A stretch of 62,111 nucleotides of DNA from Ectothiorhodospira mobilis (GTDB taxonomy: Bacteria > Pseudomonadota > Gammaproteobacteria > Ectothiorhodospirales > Ectothiorhodospiraceae). The notes below the pieces were generated by a model. That model worked only from the letters and a program-made list of their open reading frames with translations, made no database searches and was not told where the DNA came from. The position numbers were made by a program, and so were the translations under genes. This document shows positions 7,698-15,157 of the stretch, piece by piece (positions within the stretch are counted from its first letter, which is position 1; each line of letters opens with the position of its first letter). The DNA lies in contig NZ_FOUO01000014.1 in the NCBI RefSeq assembly GCF_900114895.1, positions 1 to 62,111 of the forward strand, written 5' to 3'.

Positions 7698-8771
7698 ATG
7701 ACTGCGGTCGAGTATTGGCGCCACCGCATCCCGTCCCCGGGCATCACCCCAGGCGAGACCAGCTTCCCCATGACCCATCACGACAACAGCTACAAGCTGC
7801 TCTTCTCCCATCCGCGTATGGTGCACGATCTGTTGACCGGCTTCGTCCGGGAAGCCTGGGTGGAGCAGCTCGATTTCACCAGCCTGGAGAAGGTCAGTGG
7901 CTCCTACGTGACCGATGAGCTGCGGGATCGCGAGGACGACGTCATATGGCGCATCCGCTGGGGGGAGGACTGGGTCTACGTCTATCTCCTGCTGGAGTTT
8001 CAAAGCAGCGTGGACCGGTTCATGGCGGTGCGCATCATGAGCTATGTGGGACTGCTCTACCAGGATCTGATCCGGCAGAAGGCGCTGACCCCCACAGGCA
8101 GGCTCCCGCCTGTCCTGCCGGTGGTGCTCTACAATGGGGAGGAACGCTGGCATGCGGCACCCAACGTCGCCGAACTGGTCGAACAGGTACCGGGAGGACT
8201 GGAGCACTACCGCCCTGCCCTTGGCTATCTCCTGCTGGACGAGGGTGCCATCGTCAACGACCCGGCCTGGTCGGAGCCGGCACGCAATGTGGTCGCCGCC
8301 CTGTTCCGGCTGGAGAACAACCGGGACGAGCAGGACATGCTCCATGCCCTAGGCAGGCTGGTGGACTGGCTCAAGGCCCCCGAACAGACCAGCCTGCGCC
8401 GGGCCTTCGTGGTCTGGATACGGCGCGTATGGCTCCCCCATCGGGCACCCGGCATGGAGCTGCCCGAGTTGAACGATCTACAGGAACTGCATGAGGTGCA
8501 CACCATGTTGGCTGAACGCATCAAGAAATGGCCCGAACGCTGGCGCCAGGAGGGCCTTGAACAGGGCATTGAGCAGGGCCTTGAGCAGGGGCGGGAAGAA
8601 GGCACCCGCCGCATGCTCACCCGACTGATCGTCAAGAAGTACGGCGTGATCCCCACCTGGGCGCAGAACCGACTCGACCAGGCCGGTACCGAGCAGTTGG
8701 AAACCTGGGCCGAGGCCATCCTGGAGGCCGAGACGCTGGAAGCGTTGCTGAGCGGGACGCCCGGACACTGA
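7698..8771 (+). CDS. Rpn-family recombination-promoting nuclease
   Basis: 357 residues from the ATG at 7698, supported by GGGAGGA 7 bases upstream. An internal ATG at 7770 (MTHHDNSYK) matches where most relatives begin. The N-terminal half is the Transposase_31 / RpnA-type PD-(D/E)xK domain, with SYKLLFSHPRMVHDLLTGFV, an acidic RDREDDVIW block (D81) and E100-F-Q102 after a hydrophobic strand. The C-terminal part has the Gly/Glu/Gln helical repeat (EQGIEQGLEQGREEG) common in this family. Relatives make DNA breaks that promote RecA-independent recombination in E. coli, and some have been linked to phage defence. It is divergent from the HIT-helicase pair, and a palindrome overlies its ribosome binding site. 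Confidence 0.88.
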   Translation: MTAVEYWRHRIPSPGITPGETSFPMTHHDNSYKLLFSHPRMVHDLLTGFVREAWVEQLDFTSLEKVSGSYVTDELRDREDDVIWRIRWGEDWVYVYLLLEFQSSVDRFMAVRIMSYVGLLYQDLIRQKALTPTGRLPPVLPVVLYNGEERWHAAPNVAELVEQVPGGLEHYRPALGYLLLDEGAIVNDPAWSEPARNVVAALFRLENNRDEQDMLHALGRLVDWLKAPEQTSLRRAFVVWIRRVWLPHRAPGMELPELNDLQELHEVHTMLAERIKKWPERWRQEGLEQGIEQGLEQGREEGTRRMLTRLIVKKYGVIPTWAQNRLDQAGTEQLETWAEAILEAETLEALLSGTPGH

Positions 8772-8772
8772 T

Positions 8773-8792
8773 TCCCATCATCAGTGATGGGA
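8773..8792 (+). repeat. Hairpin immediately after the rpn stop codon
   Basis: TCCCATCA-TCAG-TGATGGGA is an 8-bp perfect stem with a 4-base loop beginning two bases after the stop. It lacks a T-run, so it is a weak terminator candidate or a 3'-end stabilising hairpin. Confidence 0.4.
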
Positions 8793-8845
8793 TCGGCCAT
8801 TTCGGTGCCGACGGAGAGGCTATAAGCCTTTGATCTTAGGGGAGA

Positions 8846-8922
8846 TGGCGCGCCCGGCAGGATTCGAACCTGCGACCCCTGCCTTCGGAGGGCAGTACTC
8901 TATCCAGCTGAGCTACGGGCGC
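8846..8922 (-). tRNA. tRNA-Arg (anticodon CCG)
   Basis: On the minus strand the cloverleaf reads: acceptor GCGCCCG, D-arm GCTCAGCTGGATAGAGT, anticodon stem-loop CTGCC-CTCCGAA-GGCAG with anticodon CCG, T-arm GCAGGTTCGAATCCTGC, acceptor CGGGCGC, discriminator G and encoded CCA. It decodes CGG arginine codons. It marks the boundary between the accessory-looking left block and the housekeeping region, and tRNA-Arg genes are frequent integration sites. I see no repeated copy of its 3' end elsewhere in the window. Confidence 0.97.
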
Positions 8923-8933
8923 GTTACGAAGGA

Positions 8934-8962
8934 ATTGTACCACACCCCAACCGGGCCGTGGA
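8934..8962 (-). promoter_or_regulatory. Candidate promoter of tRNA-Arg
   Basis: On the minus strand a TACAAT -10 (8934-8939) precedes the mature tRNA 5' end by about 11 bases, with a weak TCCACG -35 (8957-8962) at 17-bp spacing. The -10 is good and the -35 is poor. Confidence 0.45.
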
Positions 8963-9048
8963 CCAGGCCGGTGGGTCAAGGATGCGGGAGCATAGCCCAA
9001 TAGACCCCGTTCGCCAAGCCCCCGGCCCCGGTCCTTCCCTGAACGGGG

Positions 9049-10251
9049 TCAACGCGCGTCGGGGCCGGGGCGCTCCCGCACAGGATCGAGCCGGTAGAGT
9101 CCGCCATCGGGCATGTCGGTCAGGAGGTAGAGGCGGCCATCCGGACCCTGGGCCACGTCGCGGATGCGTCCGATCTCGCCGCGGAGCAATGCCTCCTGGT
9201 GGACCACCCGGTTGTGCGCATTGAGTTCGATGCGCAGGATCTGCTGCTGGGCGAGGGCCCCCATAAAGAGGTGGTTGCGCCAGCGGGGGAAGGCTTCCCC
9301 CGTGTAGAACGTCATGCCCGAGAAGGCGGGGGAGGGGTCCCAGGACGCCACGGGGTCCGTGACACCGGGGGCCGAGGGCACACCGATGGGCCGCTGATCC
9401 GAATAGGTGTCGCCGAGGCTGACGTCGGGCCAGCCGTAGTGGTTGCCGGGCTCGATGAGATTGAGTTCGTCGCCGCCGTGGGGCCCGTGCTCGTGCTGCC
9501 AGATGGCGCCGGTCTCCGGGTGGATGGCCATGCCCTGGGCGTTGCGGTGGCCATAGCTGTAGACCTCCGGGCGGGCCCCCTCCTGCCCCACGAAGGGGTT
9601 GTCGTCCGGTATCGAGCCGTCCGGATGGAGGCGCACGGTGGTGCCCACCGAGGTGCTGGGCGTGGGGATATCCACCACCCTTTCCCGCCGCTGCCCCCGC
9701 TCCCCCAGGGTCACCAGCAGGGTGCCGTCTTCCAGGAACGCGATGCGGGAACCGAAGTGGTAGTTGGGCGCAAGGAATGGCGTCTGCCGGTAGAGCTCCT
9801 CCAGCTGGGTGAGCCTCGTGCCCTCCAGGCGCGCGCGGGCGAGCACGGTACCCCCCTTGCCGTCCTCCCGCAGGGTGTAGGTGAGGTAGATCCAGCCCGT
9901 CTTTGCGTAGTCCGGCGCCACCGCCACGTCCAGGAGACCGCCCTGATTCTCGGCCCAGACCTGGGGCACCTGGGAAACTGCGGTGGCCTTGCGGCCATCC
10001 ACCAGGTAGAGGCTACCGCCGCGCTCGGTGATGAGCATGCGGCCATCCGGCAGCCAGTCCACGGCCCAGGGGTGCCGCAGGCCGTCCACCACCCGTACCA
10101 CGTGAAACGTCGCCAACTCGGACTCCACCCGCGCCCGGACGATCTCCCCCTCCGGAAAGACCCCGTCCGGAGCGGAATGCGCAAGGGACGCAAGGCACAG
10201 GAGCGGTAACGACCACAGGAAAAGGCGTGCCATGGACATGATGTGCACCAT
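9049..10251 (-). CDS. PQQ-dependent soluble sugar dehydrogenase (YliI/Asd type)
   Basis: A 400-residue protein with a Sec signal peptide (MARLFLWSLPLLCLASLAHS, cleavage near the AHS-AP boundary), so it is periplasmic. The six-bladed beta-propeller of the glucose/sorbosone dehydrogenase family is recognisable from GLRHPWAVDWLPDGRMLITERGG, GLLDVAVAPDY, NYHFGSRI, YGHRNAQGMAIHPETG and HGPHGGDELN. These enzymes oxidise aldoses at C1 using PQQ and Ca2+ and pass electrons to the respiratory chain. No pqq biosynthesis genes are in the window. The first ATG at 10251 is annotated; ATGs at 10239 and 10233 are equally plausible because the ribosome binding site is weak. It faces away from the yjfB-like gene. 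Confidence 0.9.
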   Translation of the reverse strand: MVHIMSMARLFLWSLPLLCLASLAHSAPDGVFPEGEIVRARVESELATFHVVRVVDGLRHPWAVDWLPDGRMLITERGGSLYLVDGRKATAVSQVPQVWAENQGGLLDVAVAPDYAKTGWIYLTYTLREDGKGGTVLARARLEGTRLTQLEELYRQTPFLAPNYHFGSRIAFLEDGTLLVTLGERGQRRERVVDIPTPSTSVGTTVRLHPDGSIPDDNPFVGQEGARPEVYSYGHRNAQGMAIHPETGAIWQHEHGPHGGDELNLIEPGNHYGWPDVSLGDTYSDQRPIGVPSAPGVTDPVASWDPSPAFSGMTFYTGEAFPRWRNHLFMGALAQQQILRIELNAHNRVVHQEALLRGEIGRIRDVAQGPDGRLYLLTDMPDGGLYRLDPVRERPGPDAR

Positions 10252-10403
10252 CCATTGATTCCGATCTCAACCTATCGGCGGGGCGTTTTGGGCGATGGAT
10301 GGGGCCTTCGGGGCTGAACTCCAACGCCGCGCTGCCGACCAATCAGTACTGGGACTGCCTGCAAGCGGTCCCTGCCCATCCATCCGTCCAGACAGGTGTT
10401 TCC

Positions 10404-10598
10404 ATGGATTCCAGCCCCATCGCCGCCCTTTCCACCCAGCTCGTACAACAGCAGACCGCCCAGTCGGCGCAGATATCCGTGGCCAAGAAGGCCATGGACA
10501 GCCAGGCCCAGACGGCTGCGGGTCTGATCGAGGGCATGAACAAGACCGCCGCCGCCCTGCCCGATCACCTGGGCAACACCATCAACACCACCGCCTGA
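10404..10598 (+). CDS. YjfB-like putative motility protein
   Basis: A 64-residue protein starting MDSSPIAALSTQLVQQQTAQ and continuing with VAKKAMDSQAQTAAGLIEGM. This pattern (M-D--IAALS, then a helix with Q/K and KKAMD) matches the small YjfB / putative motility protein family (about 60 residues, from Bacillus and proteobacteria). An in-frame upstream start at 10299 would add 35 residues that do not resemble the family. Many members lie near flagellar or chemotaxis genes, but none is adjacent here. The exact function is unknown. It is followed by a GC-rich hairpin and converges with the AMMECR1-like gene. Confidence 0.75.
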   Translation: MDSSPIAALSTQLVQQQTAQSAQISVAKKAMDSQAQTAAGLIEGMNKTAAALPDHLGNTINTTA

Positions 10599-10622
10599 GG
10601 CCATCCCGGCCCGGAAGAGGGC

Positions 10623-10663
10623 CCGGCCCCGACGCCCGCAGCTGATGCACGGGTCGGGGCCGG
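10623..10663. terminator. GC-rich hairpin between convergent genes
   Basis: CCGGCCCCGAC (10623-10633) pairs perfectly with GTCGGGGCCGG (10653-10663) in the 66-base gap between the convergent yjfB-like and AMMECR1 genes. There is no U-tract, so it may be a transcription barrier rather than a classic intrinsic terminator. Confidence 0.45.
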
Positions 10664-10664
10664 C

Positions 10665-11231
10665 TCATGCCCCTTCCTCCAATTCCAGCACCGTATAGCG
10701 CCAGAAGGCCAAGTCCCCGAACCCGTGGTGCGGGGACAGGCCCGCCTTGCGCCCCAGGGCCGCGACAAAATCCGCCGGATCCGGCAGGTCCTGCCACACC
10801 GCGGGCAGGAAGGTGGCCCGCAGCGCCCCGCAGGAGAGGATCAACCCGTCCACACCGGGGCGCAGGGTGCGCAGCAATTCCGACTCATCCTCCACCTCCA
10901 GGGGCTGCGCCGGTCCCAGCAGCGAGAGGACGATGCGCACCGCCGTCGCCTCCTCCCGCTCCAGGGGCGGGAAGCGGGGATCCCGGAAGGCGGCGGCCCA
11001 GGCGTTGTGGGCCACGTCCCGGGCCAGGGGCCGGTGGGCCTCCAGGGTGCCGATGCAGCCCCGCAGTTGCTCCTCCTTCTTCAGGGTGACGAAGGTGGCC
11101 GCCGGCCGGGTCAGGGGTTCAGGCAGGCGTTCCTCCTCCACCGGCGGCGGGGCCGGCGGGTGCTCCAGGGCGCCCCGCGCCAGATCGAACAGCAGCCGGC
11201 GTTCCGCTTCCCGCAACTCAATGGAATGCAT
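10665..11231 (-). CDS. amrA: AmmeMemoRadiSam system protein A (AMMECR1 family)
   Basis: 188 residues from the ATG at 11231 (MHSIELREAERRLL), which overlaps the end of the MEMO gene by 14 bases. The AMMECR1 hallmark LRGCIGT is present, preceded by PAATFVTLKK and followed by AFRDPRFPPLEREE. The C-terminus ends with the family-like YTVLELEE. The biochemical role is not established. Genes for AMMECR1, MEMO and a radical SAM protein co-occur widely, and all three are present here. An upstream in-frame start would lie deep inside the MEMO gene and is rejected. Coupling to the upstream MEMO gene is likely because the ribosome binding site is weak. Confidence 0.92.
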   Translation of the reverse strand: MHSIELREAERRLLFDLARGALEHPPAPPPVEEERLPEPLTRPAATFVTLKKEEQLRGCIGTLEAHRPLARDVAHNAWAAAFRDPRFPPLEREEATAVRIVLSLLGPAQPLEVEDESELLRTLRPGVDGLILSCGALRATFLPAVWQDLPDPADFVAALGRKAGLSPHHGFGDLAFWRYTVLELEEGA

Positions 11232-12021
11232 AGGCACCGTACCCCACCACGGGCTCCCGCGGACCGGCGGTATCCCCGGAACTGCGCTGATCCAGCACCC
11301 GGGCCTCGAGACCGTGGCGGCGGGCGCTGAGCAGCAACCCCTGCACGGGCACATGGCCGCAGGCCTGGCCGGGCTGGATGGCCTCGGGGCGCAGGGCGGC
11401 GATGGCCTCGGAGGTGCGGGTGTCCACCTCCCGGGCGGTGGCGTAGTCCAGGTAATGGCTCAGGTCGGAACTCACCACCACCAGGGTGTCCTCGCCCCCC
11501 CATACGGTCTCCAGGGCCCGGGACATCTCCTCGCCGCTGGCGCTGCCCACCAGCAAGGGCACCACGGTGAAATCCTCCAGCAGACACTGCAGGAAGGGCA
11601 GCTGCACCTCCAGGCTGTGCTCACTCTCGTGGGGATCATCGAAACGGAATACCGTAGGCAGGCGCACCACCCGCTCCACGGTCTCCTGGTCCACCGGCAC
11701 AGCCCCCAGGGGGGTCTCGAAGGCCTCGGCGGTGGGGGCGGCGATGCCGTAGAAGCCCACCCGGTGGGCCGGCCCCACCAGCACCACTCGGCGGATGGCG
11801 GCGAGTCGCTCTTGCGGAAGGGCGTTGTAGGCGCTGCCCGCCACCGGCCCGGAGTAGATATAGCCCGCGTGGGGGGCGATGAGGGCCTTGGGGGGTGCCG
11901 GCAGCGCGGCGCGCCCGCGGGATTCTTCCAGATAGCCCCGCACCGTGGAGGCCAGGGCCTCGGGTCGGGCGGGATAGAACTGCCCCGCAACGGCGGGGGG
12001 ACGAACGCTTGCCACGATCAT
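11218..12021 (-). CDS. amrB: AmmeMemoRadiSam system protein B (MEMO family)
   Basis: A 267-residue MEMO1-like protein, the full length of the family. The fold resembles extradiol dioxygenases (LigB type), and the conserved histidine/cysteine site appears as IAPHAGYIYSG, GPAHRVG, ESEHSLEVQLPFLQ, SSDLSHYLDY and QACGHVPVQG. Human MEMO1 has been reported to bind redox metal at equivalent residues. The start is supported by AGGAGG 5 bases upstream. It is divergent from the radical SAM gene with a 233-base shared regulatory region, and it overlaps amrA downstream. The bacterial substrate is unknown. Confidence 0.93.
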   Translation of the reverse strand: MIVASVRPPAVAGQFYPARPEALASTVRGYLEESRGRAALPAPPKALIAPHAGYIYSGPVAGSAYNALPQERLAAIRRVVLVGPAHRVGFYGIAAPTAEAFETPLGAVPVDQETVERVVRLPTVFRFDDPHESEHSLEVQLPFLQCLLEDFTVVPLLVGSASGEEMSRALETVWGGEDTLVVVSSDLSHYLDYATAREVDTRTSEAIAALRPEAIQPGQACGHVPVQGLLLSARRHGLEARVLDQRSSGDTAGPREPVVGYGAYAFH

Positions 12022-12254
12022 CTCATCCTCCTGAGGCCTTGTATCGCCGGCTCACACTGCCGGCGCGTAACAGGATCGGGAACCTTTCCCCTTGGGACCG
12101 TATCGGATGCGGATGGATCCCTGGACCCGGGCCCCGGAAGGCCCGGCCCCGGCAGACCGTACGGGGTCATCAGGAAGAAGTGTAATACCCGACTGATCTA
12201 CTTGGTTTGACGCAGGTCTCACCCCGAACCGAAAGGGGATGCTAGAAGAGCATC

Positions 12255-13289
12255 ATGCAGATCGACGCCGACACCCCCATGGTCCCCACCCGCCACTGGC
12301 ACCGCCTGGCGGACGGGCGCCTGCAATGCGATGTCTGCCCCCGGGAGTGCAAGCTACAGGAGGGGCAGCGGGGGCTGTGTTTCGTCCGGGGCCGCTATGG
12401 CGATCAGGTGGTGCTCACCAGTTATGGCCGCGCCTCCGGCTTCGCGGTGGACCCCATCGAGAAGAAGCCCCTCTACCACTACCTGCCCGGCAGCCGGATC
12501 CTGTCCTTCGGCACCGCCGGCTGTAACCTCAGCTGCCGCTTCTGCCAGAACTGGGACATGAGCCGTTCCCGGGAGATGGACCGCCTGCAGGCCCGGGCCA
12601 CCCCGGAGGAACTGGCGCAGATGGCCCGGCAACACGGCTGCCGCAGCGTGGCCTACACCTACAACGATCCGGTGATCTTCCTGGAATACGCCACCGACAC
12701 CGCCCGCGCCTGCCACGAGGCGGGGATCCGCAGCGTGGCGGTCACCGCCGGCTACATCAACCCCGGGGCACGGGAGGACTTCTTCGCCCCCATGGACGCC
12801 GCCAACGTGGACCTGAAGTCCTTCGACGAGGCCTTCTACTGGAAGCTCTGCGGCGGCCATCTGGAACCGGTGCTGGAGACCCTGCGCTACCTGCGGCGGC
12901 ATACCGGCATCTGGCTGGAGCTGACCACGCTGCTGATCCCGGGCCAGAACGACGACCCGGCAGAACTGGATGCCATGACCCGCTGGGTGGTGGAGACCCT
13001 GGGGCCGGACGTGCCCATGCACTTCACCGCCTTCCACCCGGACTGGCGCATGACCGACCTGCCGCCCACACCGCCGGAAACCCTGCGCCACGCCCGGCGC
13101 ATCGCCCGGGACAACGGCGTGCACCACGCCTACACCGGCAACGTGCGCGATCCCGAGGGCAGCACCACCTGGTGCCCTGCCTGCGGTGCCCCCCTGATCC
13201 GGCGCGACGGCTACCGCATCCTGGAGATGCGCCTGAAACCGGGAGGGCACTGCCCCGACTGCGGCAGCGTCTGCGCCGGCGTCTTCTGA
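12255..13289 (+). CDS. amrS: AmmeMemoRadiSam system radical SAM enzyme
   Basis: 344 residues. The radical SAM cluster motif C90-x3-C94-x2-C97 (GTAGCNLSCRFCQNW) is intact. It is preceded by an N-terminal cysteine group (CDVCPREC, C42) and followed by a C-terminal rubredoxin-like group (CPACG ... CPDCG), as in the PflA-like AmrS family. The remainder contains GCRSVAYTYNDPVIF and DAANVDLKSF, conserved in this family. It presumably installs a radical-derived modification together with MEMO and AMMECR1, but the substrate is unknown. It is transcribed divergently from amrBA. YdcF follows 15 bases later on the opposite strand. Confidence 0.94.
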   Translation: MQIDADTPMVPTRHWHRLADGRLQCDVCPRECKLQEGQRGLCFVRGRYGDQVVLTSYGRASGFAVDPIEKKPLYHYLPGSRILSFGTAGCNLSCRFCQNWDMSRSREMDRLQARATPEELAQMARQHGCRSVAYTYNDPVIFLEYATDTARACHEAGIRSVAVTAGYINPGAREDFFAPMDAANVDLKSFDEAFYWKLCGGHLEPVLETLRYLRRHTGIWLELTTLLIPGQNDDPAELDAMTRWVVETLGPDVPMHFTAFHPDWRMTDLPPTPPETLRHARRIARDNGVHHAYTGNVRDPEGSTTWCPACGAPLIRRDGYRILEMRLKPGGHCPDCGSVCAGVF

Positions 13290-13304
13290 AGGCCCCCTGA
13301 AGGC

Positions 13305-14069
13305 TCAGCCGCCCCCGCCCAGGGGGCGGTCGCCATAGCGGACCCGGTACCAGGCCAGCCCCAGGTATTCGTGCAGGGCGAAGCGGGTGCGCTCCATGGC
13401 CTGCGCCTGGGGGATCAGGCCGCGCCAGTCGAAGCCGGATTCCTCCTGCGGACGGCTGCAATAGACGGGCATGGCCCGGATCTGCAGCGGCGTGCGCCGA
13501 AAGCACCAGCGGGCCCGGGGCACATGCAGGGCGTGGGTCACCAGGATGGCCTCCCCGATGCCCTCGGCGGCCAGGAGGCGCGCCGTGTAAAAGGCGTTCT
13601 CGCAGGTGTTGCGGCTCTCCTCCTCCCGCCAGCGCACCGGCACGCCGAATTCCGCCTCCAGCACATCGGCCATGAGCGCCGCCTCGCTGCGGGGCTCATC
13701 CCCCTCCACGCGCCCGCCGCTCACCAAAAGGGGCAGCCCCGTACGCCGCTGCAGCACCGCCCCGTAGCGGGCCCGTGCCAGGGAATAGCGGTTCACCGTA
13801 TCGCCGCCGTACTCCGGGGCATCGCTGCGCCGCCCCCCGGCCAGGACGACGATGGCCTCCGCCTGGGGGGCCTTGGCCACCGCCCCGGCCCGTTGTTGCA
13901 GGCCCCCCACCAGGGCATGGGAGACCATGGGCAGGGAGGCCAGATACAGGCTCCCCAGCCCCAGCAGCACCAGGAGGCGCCCCGCGCCGCGGCGCCACAG
14001 GGCGAGCCCCAGCAGGGTCAGGATCAGGCCGCTGGCGGGGGGCATCAGCAGGAGTTCGAGGGTGTGCAT
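13305..14069 (-). CDS. YdcF/ElyC family (DUF218) inner-membrane protein
   Basis: 254 residues from the ATG at 14069, chosen because AAGGAA lies 6 bases upstream; the open frame extends much further but the extra part looks non-coding. Two N-terminal hydrophobic segments (about residues 13-27 and 32-50) precede the DUF218 domain, marked by AIVVLAGG (72-79), a SGGR motif (118-121), EAEFGVPVRWREEESRNTCE and ILVTHALHVPRA. E. coli ElyC, SanA and YdcF share this fold, and ElyC affects peptidoglycan assembly at low temperature. A lipid-carrier or envelope role is a family-level inference. It is divergent from the hypothetical gene at 14145. Confidence 0.88.
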   Translation of the reverse strand: MHTLELLLMPPASGLILTLLGLALWRRGAGRLLVLLGLGSLYLASLPMVSHALVGGLQQRAGAVAKAPQAEAIVVLAGGRRSDAPEYGGDTVNRYSLARARYGAVLQRRTGLPLLVSGGRVEGDEPRSEAALMADVLEAEFGVPVRWREEESRNTCENAFYTARLLAAEGIGEAILVTHALHVPRARWCFRRTPLQIRAMPVYCSRPQEESGFDWRGLIPQAQAMERTRFALHEYLGLAWYRVRYGDRPLGGGG

Positions 14070-14144
14070 GCGGATTTCCTTGCCCTTGGGTCCGTGCCGT
14101 CCAGGCCCACCTTCCCCTAGAATGGCGGCGGGAGGTGCCCCGGC

Positions 14145-14993
14145 ATGAAGAGCCTGCGACAACGGCTGGCGGAACACGGGTTCGTGGCCAACGAGGAGTA
14201 TGACCATGCGGTGCGCTGTCTGCTCGGTGCCCGGCACGATCACCTGCGCTGTCTCAATGTGGAGGGCACCCAGGGGGGACGCCGCACCGCCTTCGCCCAT
14301 GCCCTGGGCCAGGCCCTGGGGTATGCCCACATCCTCTACCACGAGTTCACCCCGCCGCCGCCCGAAGAACCCGTACGCCTGGTCCCTGCGCAGGAGGCGG
14401 AAGAGGCCGTGGGGGAGCCGCCGGTGGCCCCCCTGGACCGGGTGATGGCCGAGGCCTGTGCCCTCAGCGAGGGGGATCCCACCCTGCTCATCCTGGACGC
14501 CCTGCACCGGGCCCCCTTTCGCGAGCACCTGCGCCTGGCGGAATTTTTGGGCAACGGCCTGTGGCGTTACGGCGAGATCAGCCTCAAGGCCCACCGGCGC
14601 CACCTGATGGTCTGCCTCCTCAGCGACGACCCCCTCTACCACACCCTGGGACGGCGATGCTTTCGCATCTGGGTGGACCCGGACCCGGCGCAGGCCGTGC
14701 GTCCCGCGCCGGCGGACCTGGATCTGCCCGAGACCGCCGCCCCCATGCTGGAGGCCCTGGCGTCCCTCTTCAGCGAACTGAAGGTGAACCCCACCCTGGA
14801 GGAGTACCGCCGTCTGCTGGACGACCTGCAACGCAACGTGCACTCCCTGGAGGACCTGCGCCTGTCCATCTACGGCTGGGTGGAGGGGGTGGACCGGGAG
14901 CACCTGATGTCGGCCCCCATGCGCCGTTTCCTGGAAGGGAAGCTCCCCGACCTGGGGATCCCGCCGGCGCAGCCGCCCCCGGGGGATCGCTGA
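14145..14993 (+). CDS. Hypothetical protein with degenerate P-loop-like features
   Basis: I do not recognise this 282-residue protein. Residues 36-60 (CLNVEGTQGGRRTAF, then ALGQALGY) look like a degraded Walker A (GTQGGRRT where GxxGxGKT would be). LLILDAL (114-120) after a Pro/Glu-rich stretch looks like a Walker B. Residues 165-200 are rich in hydrophobics with RCFRIWVDPD, and the C-terminal third is helical and charged. This suggests an AAA+/MoxR-like fold that has lost ATP hydrolysis, but that is inference. It is divergent from ydcF, and the next gene, metY, has a possible promoter at this gene's 3' end. Codon use resembles its neighbours. Confidence 0.7.
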   Translation: MKSLRQRLAEHGFVANEEYDHAVRCLLGARHDHLRCLNVEGTQGGRRTAFAHALGQALGYAHILYHEFTPPPPEEPVRLVPAQEAEEAVGEPPVAPLDRVMAEACALSEGDPTLLILDALHRAPFREHLRLAEFLGNGLWRYGEISLKAHRRHLMVCLLSDDPLYHTLGRRCFRIWVDPDPAQAVRPAPADLDLPETAAPMLEALASLFSELKVNPTLEEYRRLLDDLQRNVHSLEDLRLSIYGWVEGVDREHLMSAPMRRFLEGKLPDLGIPPAQPPPGDR

Positions 14994-15019
14994 CGCATGC
15001 GGCCGAATTCCGCTATCAT
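14990..15019 (+). promoter_or_regulatory. Candidate sigma70 promoter of metY
   Basis: CTGACG (14990-14995) and TATCAT (15014-15019) are separated by 18 bases, about 140 bases upstream of the metY start. The remaining leader (15020-15157) is GC-rich, and I found no match to a SAM-II or SAH riboswitch core by eye. Confidence 0.35.
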
Positions 15020-15157
15020 GAACCCCTTGCAACATCCCTTGCCGCGGCACGGACGGGCCGCGAGACCGTCTTCGTCCTGAACGGTGGCGGAACGGATTCC
15101 CACCGCCCGCCCCACCCCGCGCCGCTTCGGGGGACGGGACTTCCCGTGGAGGAACCG

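Noticed and set aside
10094-10109. parS-like sequence CGTACCACGTGAAACG
   Set aside because: Only 12 of 16 positions match TGTTTCACGTGAAACA, it lies inside the sugar dehydrogenase coding region and about 46 kb from parB, so chance is more likely than a real ParB site.
13305-15050. 581-residue minus-strand frame
   Set aside because: Only the part from 14069 downward encodes the YdcF protein. The rest is antisense to the gene at 14145-14993.
15020-15157. Possible SAM/SAH riboswitch in the metY leader
   Set aside because: I could not find the conserved core of SAM-I, SAM-II or SAH riboswitches by eye; a covariance-model search (Infernal/Rfam) would decide.
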